Notes: a model not told the origin generated them from the letters alone. A stretch of DNA of 15,323 bases from an uncultured Collinsella sp. (GCA_900552755.1 USAY01000036.1:1-15323); one strand, 5' to 3'; shown: positions 1-7,078, counted from the stretch's first letter. Numbers and translations: made by a program.

Positions 1-331
1 AGCAGCTTCGCCGCGACGGCGCGCCCGCGCGAGGGGACCGCCGTGAGGTTGGCGAGGCGCCCGGCAGCGCGCTCCTCGTCCACGGCGAGCCCGCAGACGA
101 TGGCGGACATGAGCGGCATGAGGGCGCCGAGGAACTGGGCGTAGGCGTCCGCGCCCAGCGCCGGGTCCCATCGGGTAACGGAGAAGTACTCGCCGCAGGC
201 AAGACCGGCTGCCAGGCCGCAGACGAGGTGCACCACTGCGAGCGGGGAGCGCGCCAGGCGCAGGACCTCGGAGAGCAGGGCCCGCGGGAGAGTCATGCGC
301 GGCGTCGGGTCGGAGAGCCGTGTCATGGCCA

Positions 332-332
<1 letters not shown>
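1..332 (-). CDS. Lantibiotic-type ABC transporter permease (MutG/EpiG-like), 3' end outside window
   Basis: N-terminal part of an ABC-2 type membrane permease; the gene runs off the left edge, so only about 110 codons are seen. The start ATG (332-330) shares its A with the TGA stop of the upstream permease (TGATG), indicating translational coupling, and GAGGAG lies just upstream. The visible protein has a short charged N-terminus, then hydrophobic segments, including one starting near residue 30 (AVVHLVCGLAAGLACGEYF) and one around residues 60-75 (LGALMPLMSAIVCGLAV), then an EERAAGRLANL stretch typical of the first cytoplasmic loop of bacteriocin-immunity permeases. With the two upstream proteins it would form an ATPase-E-G exporter that removes or repels a lantibiotic at the membrane. 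The family call rests on gene order and hydropathy, so the substrate is unknown. A second ATG at 326 is possible. Confidence 0.75.
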
Positions 333-1798
<1,466 letters not shown>

Positions 1799-1962
1799 GG
1801 GTTCGTCCTTTCTCTTCCGGGCGCGCGGGCCGAGTCGCCGTGCCCGCGCGCCTTACCTTTCGGGTTCACCATCCATGGTGGGGCGCGTTTCTAACGAAGC
1901 CGTAACGGCCGTTGGGCTCTTTTGGCGCCAGCCCTTCTCGACCCGTACGCCACTCATGGTAT

Positions 1963-1977
1963 GTTAATCGCGATAAC
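1963..1977. promoter_or_regulatory. Palindromic operator candidate between ABC operon and TetR remnant
   Basis: GTTAATCGCGATAAC has a perfect 8-bp core ATCGCGAT (1967-1974) with GTTA/AAC flanks. It lies in the divergent region between the ABC operon and the TetR start, next to a possible plus-strand -10 TATGTT (1960-1965) with TCGACC at 1938-1943. This is the place and form expected of the site bound by the now truncated TetR repressor. No binding evidence exists beyond symmetry and position. Confidence 0.4.
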
Positions 1978-1993
1978 AAGGACGGAGGTGCCC

Positions 1994-2095
1994 GTGGCAC
2001 GCAATAAGTACCCGGAGGAGGCGGTCGAGAAGATTCTCGACGTTGCCGAGCGGCTCTTCGTGGAGCGCGGCTACGAGCACACCACGATAATCTGA
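1994..2095 (+). pseudogene. TetR-family regulator, N-terminal remnant (33 codons)
   Basis: A GTG start preceded by GGAGGTG opens ARNKYPEEAVEKILDVAERL followed by FVERGYEHTTII and a TGA. This is the first helix and start of the helix-turn-helix of a TetR/AcrR repressor; the family continues with a TV-I--I-- segment that is missing. The reading frame breaks exactly where it meets sequence of a different origin (HsdS). The intact gene would be about 190 residues and, being divergent from the lantibiotic-type exporter with a palindrome in between, probably repressed that operon. Loss of the protein would leave the transporter unregulated by it. The assignment of family is good; its former target is inference. 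Confidence 0.65.
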
Positions 2096-2276
2096 AGAGC
2101 AATACGCTAAATCGAAAAAGGCAATCGAAGCCGCGCCTGTGGACTTATCGAGGGTCGAGATTCCCGCCCCATCCATCGGCACCCAGCAGAAGGTCATCGA
2201 CATCCTCGACCGCTTCGACACCCTAACGAAATCGCTCACCGACGGTAGGATAAACCCCCATAACTATATGAATTGA
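2091..2276 (+). pseudogene. Type I restriction specificity subunit (HsdS), C-terminal remnant
   Basis: The frame that starts right at the TetR break reads EEQYAKSKKAIEAAPVDLSR then VEIPAPSIGTQQKVIDILDR and FDTLTKSLTDG, then diverges and stops at 2274-2276. The IP-P---TQQK-IDILDRFD pattern is the conserved repeat region of HsdS that ends a target recognition domain and begins a spacer helix. There is no start codon or ribosome site, and no hsdM or hsdR is in the window. HsdS genes often recombine by inversion, and cast-off partial copies are common. This piece could be such a leftover or the scar of a deletion that removed most of the TetR gene. Function is surely lost. Confidence 0.65.
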
Positions 2277-2284
2277 CCTGCTGA

Positions 2285-2519
2285 CTCCAATGAAGATTGG
2301 AGGGTAACTGCCAGGGGTGACGGCCCAGCGAGTGTTATTTTGCGAGCTAGGCGCATCGAAAGCGACCTTTCGTGGTATAAACTACTTGCCGGAAGCCGCG
2401 GCTTTCAGAGTACGGCTTACGTGTACGTTTAACCTCCGTGGGCGACGGGGTGCCGCAAGGCGTAGAATATCGCCCACCTGTAGGGGCCTGCAGCGATGCG
2501 GGCCCCGCTTCGTATGAAG
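2285..2519 (+). ncRNA. Strongly folded leader RNA candidate upstream of a ToxN-like remnant
   Basis: This gene-poor stretch holds a run of hairpins in plus-strand sense. CTCCAAT/ATTGGAG has a GAAG loop (2285-2302) and CGAAAG/CTTTCG follows (2357-2372). AAGCCGCGGCTT is a palindrome at 2393-2404. GTGGGCGA (2438-2445) pairs with TCGCCCAC (2470-2477) around an inner GCC-GCAA-GGC hairpin (2452-2461). A 10-bp stem GGGGCCTGCA / TGCGGGCCCC has a GCGA loop (2483-2506). CTTC/GAAG (2508-2519) runs into the Shine-Dalgarno of the next gene. Two GNRA tetraloops and a hairpin just before a toxin start fit a type III antitoxin plus terminator, or a regulated leader. The tandem repeats usual for type III antitoxins are not visible, so the identity is open. 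Confidence 0.35.
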
Positions 2520-2531
2520 GGGGCGTAACCG

Positions 2532-2980
2532 ATGAAGATCGTATCCATCCCCAGGACTTCTTCGATCTCGTCGAGGGCGACCGCGAGCCCATGCTTAAGC
2601 ACAATCGCCCCTGCATCGTGGTGGTGAGGCTGCGTTTCCGCGGGAAGCGCAGGGACTTCGCCGTGCCGCTGCGTTCCAACATCGCCCCTAACGTGCCCAA
2701 AGACCAGTACTTTGCGTTGCCACCCCGCCCCACGACGCGCCCCGGCTGCCGCCACGGCATCCACTACATCAAGATGTTCCCCATAACCAAGGCCTACCAG
2801 CGCCGCTTCAGGACCTAGGGCTCGGCCTACTACGAGACGTTCCGGCGCATCATCGATGGCAACACCAAGCGCATTGTCTCCGAGTGCCAGGCATACCTCG
2901 ACCGCTACGAGCGCGAGGGAAGGCCTCGCTTTGCCGTCGACATCGACCGCATCGTGGGGCTGCTGGAGGGCGAGAAGTAG
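2532..2980 (+). pseudogene. ToxN/AbiQ-like type III toxin (putative), broken by a frameshift and an amber stop
   Basis: ATG at 2532 has a strong AAGGGGG eight bases upstream and begins MKIVSIP. Adding one C to the CCCC run at 2549-2552 joins it to QDFFDLVEGDREPMLKHNRP and on through RPCIVVVRLRF, RDFAVPLRSNI, GCRHGIHYIKMFPI and QRRFRT. A TAG at 2816-2818 then interrupts, after which the same frame continues GSAYYETFRRIIDGNTKRIV, SECQAYLDRYERE and VDIDRIVGLLEGEK. Total length would be about 149 residues. The layout recalls ToxN/AbiQ endoRNases: a -FxVPLxS strand after a hydrophobic strand, then a basic I-x-x-I strand, then a terminal helix with N---I---A--Y followed by VDxxxLE. This family match is by eye and not certain. 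Two independent lesions mean it is inactive as written. A terminator follows at 3005. Confidence 0.5.
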
Positions 2981-3004
2981 GGCACCTCGGCTCAGTCTCG
3001 AGCC

Positions 3005-3027
3005 ATGCGGAGTCGCTCCGCATTTTT
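3005..3027 (+). terminator. Rho-independent terminator after the ToxN-like remnant
   Basis: Perfect 8-bp stem ATGCGGAG / CTCCGCAT with a TCG loop, ending in five T. It lies 25 bases after the stop at 2980. Confidence 0.75.
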
Positions 3028-3123
3028 GAACGCCGCGTGTGCGTCCCAAATACTTGAGAAACAAGCTGTGAAGTGCGGTGGCGCGCTCGTGCCCGCGCGC
3101 AGCCATCTCCATCAGCGTCTACG

Positions 3124-3465
3124 GTGCGCTACAACATCACGGGCAAACCGCCTAACAAGCCGAGCATCCTGATCGTTCCGTCTATGAGCTACGTTGCCGT
3201 ACGGGGCAAGGGCGATTCCAATGCCGAAGGCGGCGCGTAGCAGAATGCATTGCCACTGCTCTACGACGTCGCATATACCATCAAGATGTCGAAGAGGGGC
3301 CCGCCGCGGGAAATCGAGGGCTATTTCGACTTCGTCGTGCCGCCGCTCGAGGGCTTCTGGTGGCAAGACCGCGCCGATGGCGAGATTGATTATGCGCGGA
3401 AGAACGACTTCAACTTCATCTCGTGCATCCGTCTGCCCGATTCCGCCACTCGCGATCTTGAGTAG
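3124..3465 (+). pseudogene. GyrI-like small-molecule-binding domain protein, broken
   Basis: From GTG 3124 the frame reads VRYNITGKPPNKPSILIVPS, then MSYVAVRGKGDSNAEGGA, an in-frame TAG at 3238-3240, then QNALPLLYDVAYTIKMSKRG, FDFVVPPLEGFWWQ and DFNFISCIRLPDSATRDLE followed by a stop. The stretches K-P-K-----P-M-Y--V-G-GDPN, YD-AY-IKMS and V-PLEG-WW are characteristic of the GyrI-like domain family (about 200 residues, binding hydrophobic ligands or toxins). Only the first half remains, and it is cut by an amber codon. No ribosome site is visible before the GTG. The family is often found near TetR or MerR regulators in Gram-positive bacteria. Because the C-terminal half is missing, suppression of the amber codon would not restore a complete protein. 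Confidence 0.7.
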
Positions 3466-3561
3466 CCTGGCCGAGTTAATGAGATTAGCTCTTGGGTCCC
3501 CGCGGCGCGGAGTTTTGATACCCCCAAAAGTGTAACTAGATTCGAGCTTTAGGAGTATTTC

Positions 3562-3690
3562 TTGAAAGGCGATAGGTTGAAGTGTCGCAATAGATACCTC
3601 GAGGAGGCGATGCTCTTTCGTAACGCTGACTTCTCCAATGTGATTGCGGGCGCGCGAGGATCAAAGCGCAGTGGCCTACCTCTCTCTGGG
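3562..3690 (+). pseudogene. Possible N-terminal remnant of an AAA_14-type ATPase
   Basis: A TTG start with AGGAG seven bases upstream opens MKGDRLKCRNRYLEEAMLFR then NADFSNVIAGARGSKRSG. The pattern (RYLE--M-F---DF--VI-G-R---KS) resembles the first 35 residues of AAA_14/DUF4143 ATPases up to the Walker A loop, with a damaged GxRRxGKS. Beyond about 3690 the frame is antisense to the next gene and carries no family signal. A C-terminal piece of the same kind of ATPase, in the same orientation, sits 2.4 kb downstream at 5991-6329. The two may be halves of one gene split by acquired DNA. The match is short and made by eye, so this entry is tentative. Confidence 0.35.
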
Positions 3691-3699
3691 CCACGCTTT
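3663..3699 (-). terminator. Hairpin downstream of the DUF6019-like gene
   Basis: GTGGCC (3671-3676) pairs with GGCCAC (3689-3694), and AAAGCG (3663-3668) can pair with CGCTTT (3694-3699) using a small bulge. It lies 25 bases beyond the stop of the minus-strand micro-protein gene and is the likely end of that transcript, though the T tract is weak. Confidence 0.4.
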
Positions 3700-3723
3700 A
3701 CAACTTGCACGGTAAGGCGCTTC

Positions 3724-3900
3724 TCAAAACCCAAGTTCTTTCAAGTCTTTTTCGTTTTGGATATCTTCAGCGGTATGCTTGCCAGTGATAGCACCGTAGG
3801 CTTCTTTTATGCCATTTTTCACCGCCCATTTGATAACGAAATACAGTGCAATCAAAATAATGATTGTCGTTCCTGCACTTATGCCTAATTCATTCCACAT
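3724..3900 (-). CDS. Small single-pass membrane protein, DUF6019-like (58 aa)
   Basis: A complete 58-residue protein: MWNELGISAGTTIIILIALY, FVIKWAVKNGIKEAYGAITG, KHTAEDIQNEKDLKELGF. It has a short exterior N-terminus, one membrane helix (about 10-27), an amphipathic stretch and an acidic tail with AEDI--EK-LKELGF. That plan and tail fit the DUF6019 family of Firmicutes/Actinobacteria micro-proteins, whose function is unknown to me. GAGG lies about ten bases before ATG 3900. The gene is notably AT-richer than its neighbours, suggesting transfer from a lower-GC host. It is one of the few intact genes in this decayed zone, and a 9-bp inverted repeat lies just upstream. It is transcribed against the remnants on either side. 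Confidence 0.75.
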   Translation of the reverse strand: MWNELGISAGTTIIILIALYFVIKWAVKNGIKEAYGAITGKHTAEDIQNEKDLKELGF

Positions 3901-3910
3901 GATTCAGTCC

Positions 3911-3954
3911 TCATAATTCCGATTTTTTGCTCATTTTTAGTCTACGAATTATGA
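3911..3954. promoter_or_regulatory. Inverted repeat upstream of the DUF6019-like gene
   Basis: TCATAATTC (3911-3919) is repeated in perfect inversion as GAATTATGA (3946-3954), 26 bases apart, 11-54 bases before the minus-strand ATG. A second short inverted repeat TTGTC/GACAA lies at 3970-3982. The first could be an operator or an RNA hairpin in the leader. On the minus strand CATAAT within the outer arm could act as a -10, but no convincing -35 is placed. The rest of 3955-4045 shows no gene. Confidence 0.35.
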
Positions 3955-4045
3955 CTTGCTCCTGTGGCGTTGTCTAGGACAATCGCACCCATCATCCCTG
4001 AGCAGTTGCAATGAAAACCAGCATTCGCCGTTATGATCTAGCGGC

Positions 4046-4077
4046 CTCGTATTCAAGATACATATATCGAATACGAG
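4046..4077. repeat. 32-bp near-perfect palindrome
   Basis: CTCGTATTC (4046-4054) and GAATACGAG (4069-4077) are perfect inverted arms, and inside them GATA (4057-4060) pairs with TATC (4065-4068). It stands alone in a stretch without genes (3955-4177). It might be a protein-binding site or the end of a lost mobile element; no target duplication was found. Confidence 0.45.
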
Positions 4078-4116
4078 TGAGATGGGGGTCGACTGTTGAC
4101 GAACGGTGCAATAGAT

Positions 4117-4150
4117 AGCGGTGTCGGTTTCAAACGGAACTGACACCGCT
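4117..4150 (-). terminator. Long hairpin after the YjdF-like gene
   Basis: AGCGGTGTCGGTT (4117-4129) pairs with AACTGACACCGCT (4138-4150) over 13 bp with one G-U pair and an 8-base loop. It lies 28 bases beyond the stop of the minus-strand YjdF-like gene, so it is probably that transcript's terminator, though a clean T tract is missing on either strand. Confidence 0.5.
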
Positions 4151-4177
4151 TCTGTGTAAGGTTTGCCGTAATGGCGA

Positions 4178-4580
4178 TCAATGCCCGCGATGCTTCTGCT
4201 TGCGCCTTAACTTTCGCTGCTCGAAGCGCGTCTCCGCCTCATCCGCGCGACGCTGACTTCTTGCTTGAGCCGACTCCCGCTTCATCGCTTCCCGCTGTGC
4301 CGCGAGCGCCTGTTGTGCCTTGGTGCTCACCGCGGGCCGTTTAAGGGCTTTCGCTGCCTCGCGAGCGCGCCGCTTGGGGTTCTTCGCGGGCTTGCTCGCC
4401 TCGGTCGAATCGTGATCGAAGAACGAGAGCTTCGCCCATTTGTTGACGACGAATCGCAGGATCTCCTCAGTGGACGGTTCTGCGCCGAAGACGATGCGGG
4501 CGACGCCGTATCTGCCGTCCTCGACATGCTCCGCCAGCCCGACCCAAAATTGGCCGTCGTGATATGACGATGAGCAGCAA
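4178..4580 (-). CDS. yjdF: YjdF/DUF2992 family protein with a frameshifted 5' end
   Basis: Small basic protein of the YjdF (DUF2992) family, found in many Gram-positives and presumed to bind nucleic acid; the cellular role is not firmly known. The body reads YHDGQFWVGLAEHVEDGRYG then VARIVFGAEPSTEEILRFV, a linker rich in K/R/A, and the conserved tail QQALAAQREAMKRE followed by a highly charged helix ending KQKHRGH. The uninterrupted frame has no believable start: it only reaches ATG 4669, inside the previous gene and without a ribosome site. In the neighbouring frame TTG 4580 gives LLLIV, and dropping one base (T at 4565) joins it to YHDGQFW, matching the usual M-L-V-FDGQFWVG opening. So a single-base insertion probably broke or altered the N-terminus. 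The YjdF riboswitch was not seen upstream. Confidence 0.7.
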
Positions 4581-4604
4581 GTCGCTGATAGCCGCCCTGC
4601 GAAG

Positions 4605-5066
4605 CTAGTTGCCTTGTTCGCAGTCGGGCCGCAGGCCGCACCTACGCTCGAGCTCTGCCATGAGGGCATCGTTGTCGGTCACCGAGACGATGGCGTCGCC
4701 GTCGTAGGGCGCCTTGATATAGACGCGGTCGAGCGAGTTGGCCGTCCCCGCCCAGAGCGTCCTGGTGCGCCGGACGCCCCGCACGTGGGCGTAGGGTATC
4801 ACCGAACGCATCCCAGCGTACACGACGACGAGGCGGTCGCCGTAGAGCTCGAGGCGGTTGCTGCGGACGGGAAGGGCGGCCAGGGCCACGAGGGCCGGGA
4901 CGGGCAGCAGCGCGAGCCAGCCCCATAGGAGCGCGGGACTCGAGCTCAGGAAACACGCGATACACGCCGCGGATAAACCGCCCGCCACAATCACCATGGC
5001 CGCTATGAACCACGGGTCTGTCCTGCCGGGAAACACCCGCTCCGGCCGCTCGCTCCTCTCACCCAT
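4605..5066 (-). CDS. Small membrane protein with bacterial PH-like domain
   Basis: A 153-residue protein starting at ATG 5066 with GGGAGGGAGG upstream. After a short charged N-terminus come two membrane helices (about residues 19-41 and 46-67, IAAMVIVAGGLSAACIACF and LLWGWLALLPVPALVALAAL). A cytoplasmic region follows: RLELYGDRLVVVYAGMRSVI, PYAHVRGVRRTRTLWAG, YIKAPYDGDAIVSVTDND and a final ELERRCG. The two-helix plus beta-rich tail plan, with L-LYGDRLVV-Y and I-Y--V-GV, is that of bacterial PH-domain proteins, which help organise membrane complexes or stress responses in a way not well defined. It is intact among broken neighbours. Its stop is close to the damaged start of the YjdF-like gene, so the two may be one transcript. 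Confidence 0.7.
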   Translation of the reverse strand: MGERSERPERVFPGRTDPWFIAAMVIVAGGLSAACIACFLSSSPALLWGWLALLPVPALVALAALPVRSNRLELYGDRLVVVYAGMRSVIPYAHVRGVRRTRTLWAGTANSLDRVYIKAPYDGDAIVSVTDNDALMAELERRCGLRPDCEQGN

Positions 5067-5857
5067 TACGGCCTCCCTCCCGACGCCCTCCCTGGCGGAG
5101 CGTGGGGCCGGAGAGTGCCTTGAACCCGTCGCCGACCATCTCGCTCCCCGTTCCGTGGGCCATCTGTAGTGGTGTGTACCCCCCGACTGTTCGACGGATG
5201 TCGTACTATTAGACTTTTTTCGAACTTTTTTAAGACGTGCACGGCAAGATCGAGCAGATTGTCCGCGCGAGAGGCTTCCCGCCGCAGCGCCCGGTCTCGG
5301 GTTCGATGCATCGACGTCCGTCTCAGGTGGTGTCTCCGCTGCGCGGCATTGCAGGGGGCAAAGTCGAGATGCCATGGGGCGCGCCGAGGCTTTGCCCGCG
5401 GGGCGAAGATTCTAGGGGTCCGACGTGGCCCGGAGGGGAGACGGACATGTAAGCGCTTATGACCGAGGAGCTGGCCGAGTGTCTGCCGTCGCTGTACGCG
5501 ACCGAGGGAGGGACGCTCGCCCTCGACCTCGCAAGCCCGGAAGGCGAGGGCTACCTTGACCTTTGGTGCTCGCTCACCATCAACCTCTCGGGCGGCCCCC
5601 TCGCCTCCACGTGGCGCATTCACGCTTGTGCCCGGCATCATGGGCATGGGCGTCGCTAAGTCGCCCACTGTGGCGCAAGCCCCTGTCGGCTCAACGTTCG
5701 ACGAGATAAACCGCATGTTCTCAAAGCTCGGCTTTATCGATTACAATTCACGCCTCGCGCAAGGGCCGTTCTACTCCCCAAACCTAATCTGCCTGTCGCA
5801 CGTCTCGAGGCGACGGGGCGGCGCCTTCTCGCGTGAGTCGATTCCCGTTTTACTGAT
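5067..5857. other. Stretch without an intact gene; degraded coding fragments
   Basis: Nothing complete is recognised here. Plus-strand codons from 5459 (MTEELAECLPSLYATEG then TLALDLASPEGEGYLDLW) look protein-like and then fail at 5659. The frame that overlaps it continues with FTLVPGIMGMGVAKSP and FDEINRMFSKLGFIDYN up to about 5760. The last motif is faintly like the winged-helix end of Crp/Fnr regulators, but this is weak. Smooth, codon-like composition with broken frames suggests one or two dead genes. The first 170 bases should carry the promoter of the minus-strand PH gene; runs of six T (5215-5232) occur there. No RNA gene was seen. Confidence 0.35.
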
Positions 5858-5891
5858 GCGTCCCAACATGCCCTTACGCATGTTGGGACGC
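5858..5891. repeat. Perfect 14-bp inverted repeat
   Basis: GCGTCCCAACATGC (5858-5871) and GCATGTTGGGACGC (5878-5891) are perfect inverted arms around a 6-base loop. It could be a terminator stem without a T tract, or a leftover mobile-element hairpin. No gene borders it closely. Confidence 0.6.
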
Positions 5892-5952
5892 CGCTTTCGA
5901 AACTTGAAAACCATTCGATTTCCGAAACTGAGTGGGAATAAGTTATCGGTAC

Positions 5953-5977
5953 GCTTTTTTATAAAATGTAAAAAAGC
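5953..5977. repeat. AT-rich 9-bp hairpin
   Basis: GCTTTTTTA (5953-5961) pairs with TAAAAAAGC (5969-5977). The run of T or A on either arm would give U-rich RNA on both strands, so a weak bidirectional terminator is possible. It stands just before the ATPase C-terminal remnant. Confidence 0.4.
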
Positions 5978-5990
5978 ACCCCCATAACTG

Positions 5991-6329
5991 ATGAAATGGA
6001 CGCTGAGAAAAAGGGGTGCATCTTGCGTATATACCGACGTGAAGATCTACCTCTATCTTGCATCGCGCGGGTACGAGCTTTCTGTGGGCCGTATTGGGAA
6101 GCTCGAGTGTGACTTCATCGCTCGTAGGCGCTATGCTTACGCCTACATCCAGGTCTCTATGTCGATTGCCGACAGAGACGTCGAGGAGCACGAGTACAGG
6201 CCGTTCGGCCACATCAGGGATGGGTATCCGCGTTACTTGTTCACGCTTGATCCTCTATTGCAGGAGAGGGATGGCGTCAGGCACCTTAACATGGCGTCGT
6301 TTATGCAAGATGGCGGTGATTTTATTTGA
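5991..6329 (+). pseudogene. AAA_14/DUF4143 ATPase, C-terminal remnant
   Basis: From about 6036 the frame reads DVKIYLYLASRGYELSVGRI then GKLECDFIARRRYAYAYIQV, SMSIADRDVEEHEYRPF, IRDGYPRYLFTLDPLLQERD and GVRHLNMASFM, ending at 6329. This is the C-terminal nuclease-like part of DUF4143 ATPases: L--RGY-V-VG---K-E-DF-A, YIQVS, VEEREYRPL, I-DNYPKY-LTLD and V-HLN--DFL. The catalytic-type D and the Q of IQV that line a PD-(D/E)XK-like fold are present, but the whole ATPase half is absent. The ATG at 5991 lacks a ribosome site and precedes unrelated residues. A candidate N-terminal half is at 3562. The intact relative at 12958 belongs to the same broad family but differs in sequence. Confidence 0.7.
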
Positions 6330-6487
6330 GCGGCGGCCCGATTCCTTTGCTTCCTAGTGCGCAAACAGCGCTGGTATCAAATGAGGACCATTGCCTCATG
6401 TAGAATCGGTAGATTGAGAACTTGTTTTGATGTTGACAGGCTTTTGACCAGTGGCTCCTATTGCTGAGTGGAAATAGCGGAAATAAC

Positions 6488-6523
6488 AGCCTCCGGACCT
6501 TTTGGTTCGGAGGCTTTCTTTTT
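6488..6523. terminator. Strong terminator between ATPase remnant and merR-type gene
   Basis: AGCCTCCGGACC pairs with GGTTCGGAGGCT (12 bp, one G-U) around TTTT, followed on the plus strand by TTCTTTTT. On the minus strand the tail is TGTTATTT, so it can also end the MerR transcript 53 bases away. The 158 bases before it (6330-6487) hold no gene; TTGACA at 6433 is the only promoter-like hexamer. Confidence 0.85.
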
Positions 6524-6575
6524 CGTTCTGTTCGGAAAGAGCTCCTTGCCGGAGCCCCATGGATAGCGAACGGCT

Positions 6576-7016
6576 TTATCGAGCGTGCGCGTTCTCGTAG
6601 GCGCCTTTGATTTCTTCCGGCAAATTGTCGGGAATCAGCGCCTTCACTCTATCCTCGCTGCCATCTTGAATCGCCTGCTCGTAGTACCAGCATTTGAACT
6701 TCAACATGTCCAGGGCACGGTTCATCTTCGCGATCTCCGACTCCATGTGGGCCTTCCGTTCCTCGAACATAGCCTTGCGCTTGGGATAAGTGGACGGGCC
6801 CTCCGCGCACCATTCCATGAACAGCCGGATTTCCTTGATCTCCATTCCCGCCTTCTTCAGGCATTCGATGACTCGAAGCGCCTCGAGTTCCGTATCGCCG
6901 AATCGGCGAATGCCGGACGTCCGCTCCAGCCCCGGGAACAATCCCTGCTTGTCGTAATACCGCAGCGTTGAGGCGGGCAGACCGAACATCTCCGCCACCT
7001 GTCCGATTGTGTACAT
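6576..7016 (-). CDS. MerR-family transcriptional regulator
   Basis: A 146-residue activator/repressor. Residues 1-70 are a MerR winged helix: MYTIGQVAEMFGLPASTLRY, YDKQGLFPGLERT, RRFGDTELEALRVIECLKKA and GMEIKEIRLFM. A long charged helix (about 76-115, KRKAMFEERKAHMESEIAKM) is the dimer coiled coil, and a short tail ends at NAHAR. The length and tail without a cysteine cluster point to the small electrophile or redox-stress MerRs (the AdhR/NmlR-like side), not to metal sensors; the only Cys residues are scattered at 53, 70 and 109. GGAGG lies five bases before ATG 7016. It is divergent from a classical 19-bp-spacer promoter at 7048-7078 and so most likely controls the carboxymuconolactone decarboxylase-cupin gene to the right. 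Confidence 0.9.
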   Translation of the reverse strand: MYTIGQVAEMFGLPASTLRYYDKQGLFPGLERTSGIRRFGDTELEALRVIECLKKAGMEIKEIRLFMEWCAEGPSTYPKRKAMFEERKAHMESEIAKMNRALDMLKFKCWYYEQAIQDGSEDRVKALIPDNLPEEIKGAYENAHAR

Positions 7017-7047
7017 GGTTCCTCCGGATAAATCTCGAATTCACTCC

Positions 7048-7078
7048 TTGACCTAAAGTCAGGTTTAGGTATTACCTT
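7048..7078 (+). promoter_or_regulatory. MerR-type promoter and operator
   Basis: TTGACC (7048-7053) and TACCTT (7073-7078) are separated by 19 bp, the long spacer typical of MerR-activated promoters. Within it ACCTAAA (7051-7057) and TTTAGGT (7064-7070) form a perfect inverted repeat with a 6-base centre. It drives rightward transcription away from the MerR gene, whose own start lies 32 bases to the left. Confidence 0.8.

Noticed and set aside
2285..2519. Classical type III antitoxin repeats
   Set aside because: I looked for direct tandem repeats of 30-40 bases before the toxin-like start and saw none, only hairpins.
2438..2531. In-frame upstream extension of the ToxN-like gene from GTG 2438
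   Set aside because: It runs through the stable hairpins; the ATG at 2532 has a much better ribosome site and a family-like MKIVSIP opening.
2429..3112. 227-codon minus-strand frame opposite the ToxN-like remnant
   Set aside because: No family signal; the plus-strand codons give coherent protein motifs and a strong ribosome site.
3949..4146. 65-codon minus-strand frame
   Set aside because: It crosses two strong inverted repeats, has no ribosome site and no protein-like pattern.
6433..6461. Promoter TTGACA...TCCTAT feeding a tiny RNA that ends at 6523
   Set aside because: The -10 matches only three of six consensus bases and nothing else supports a transcript.
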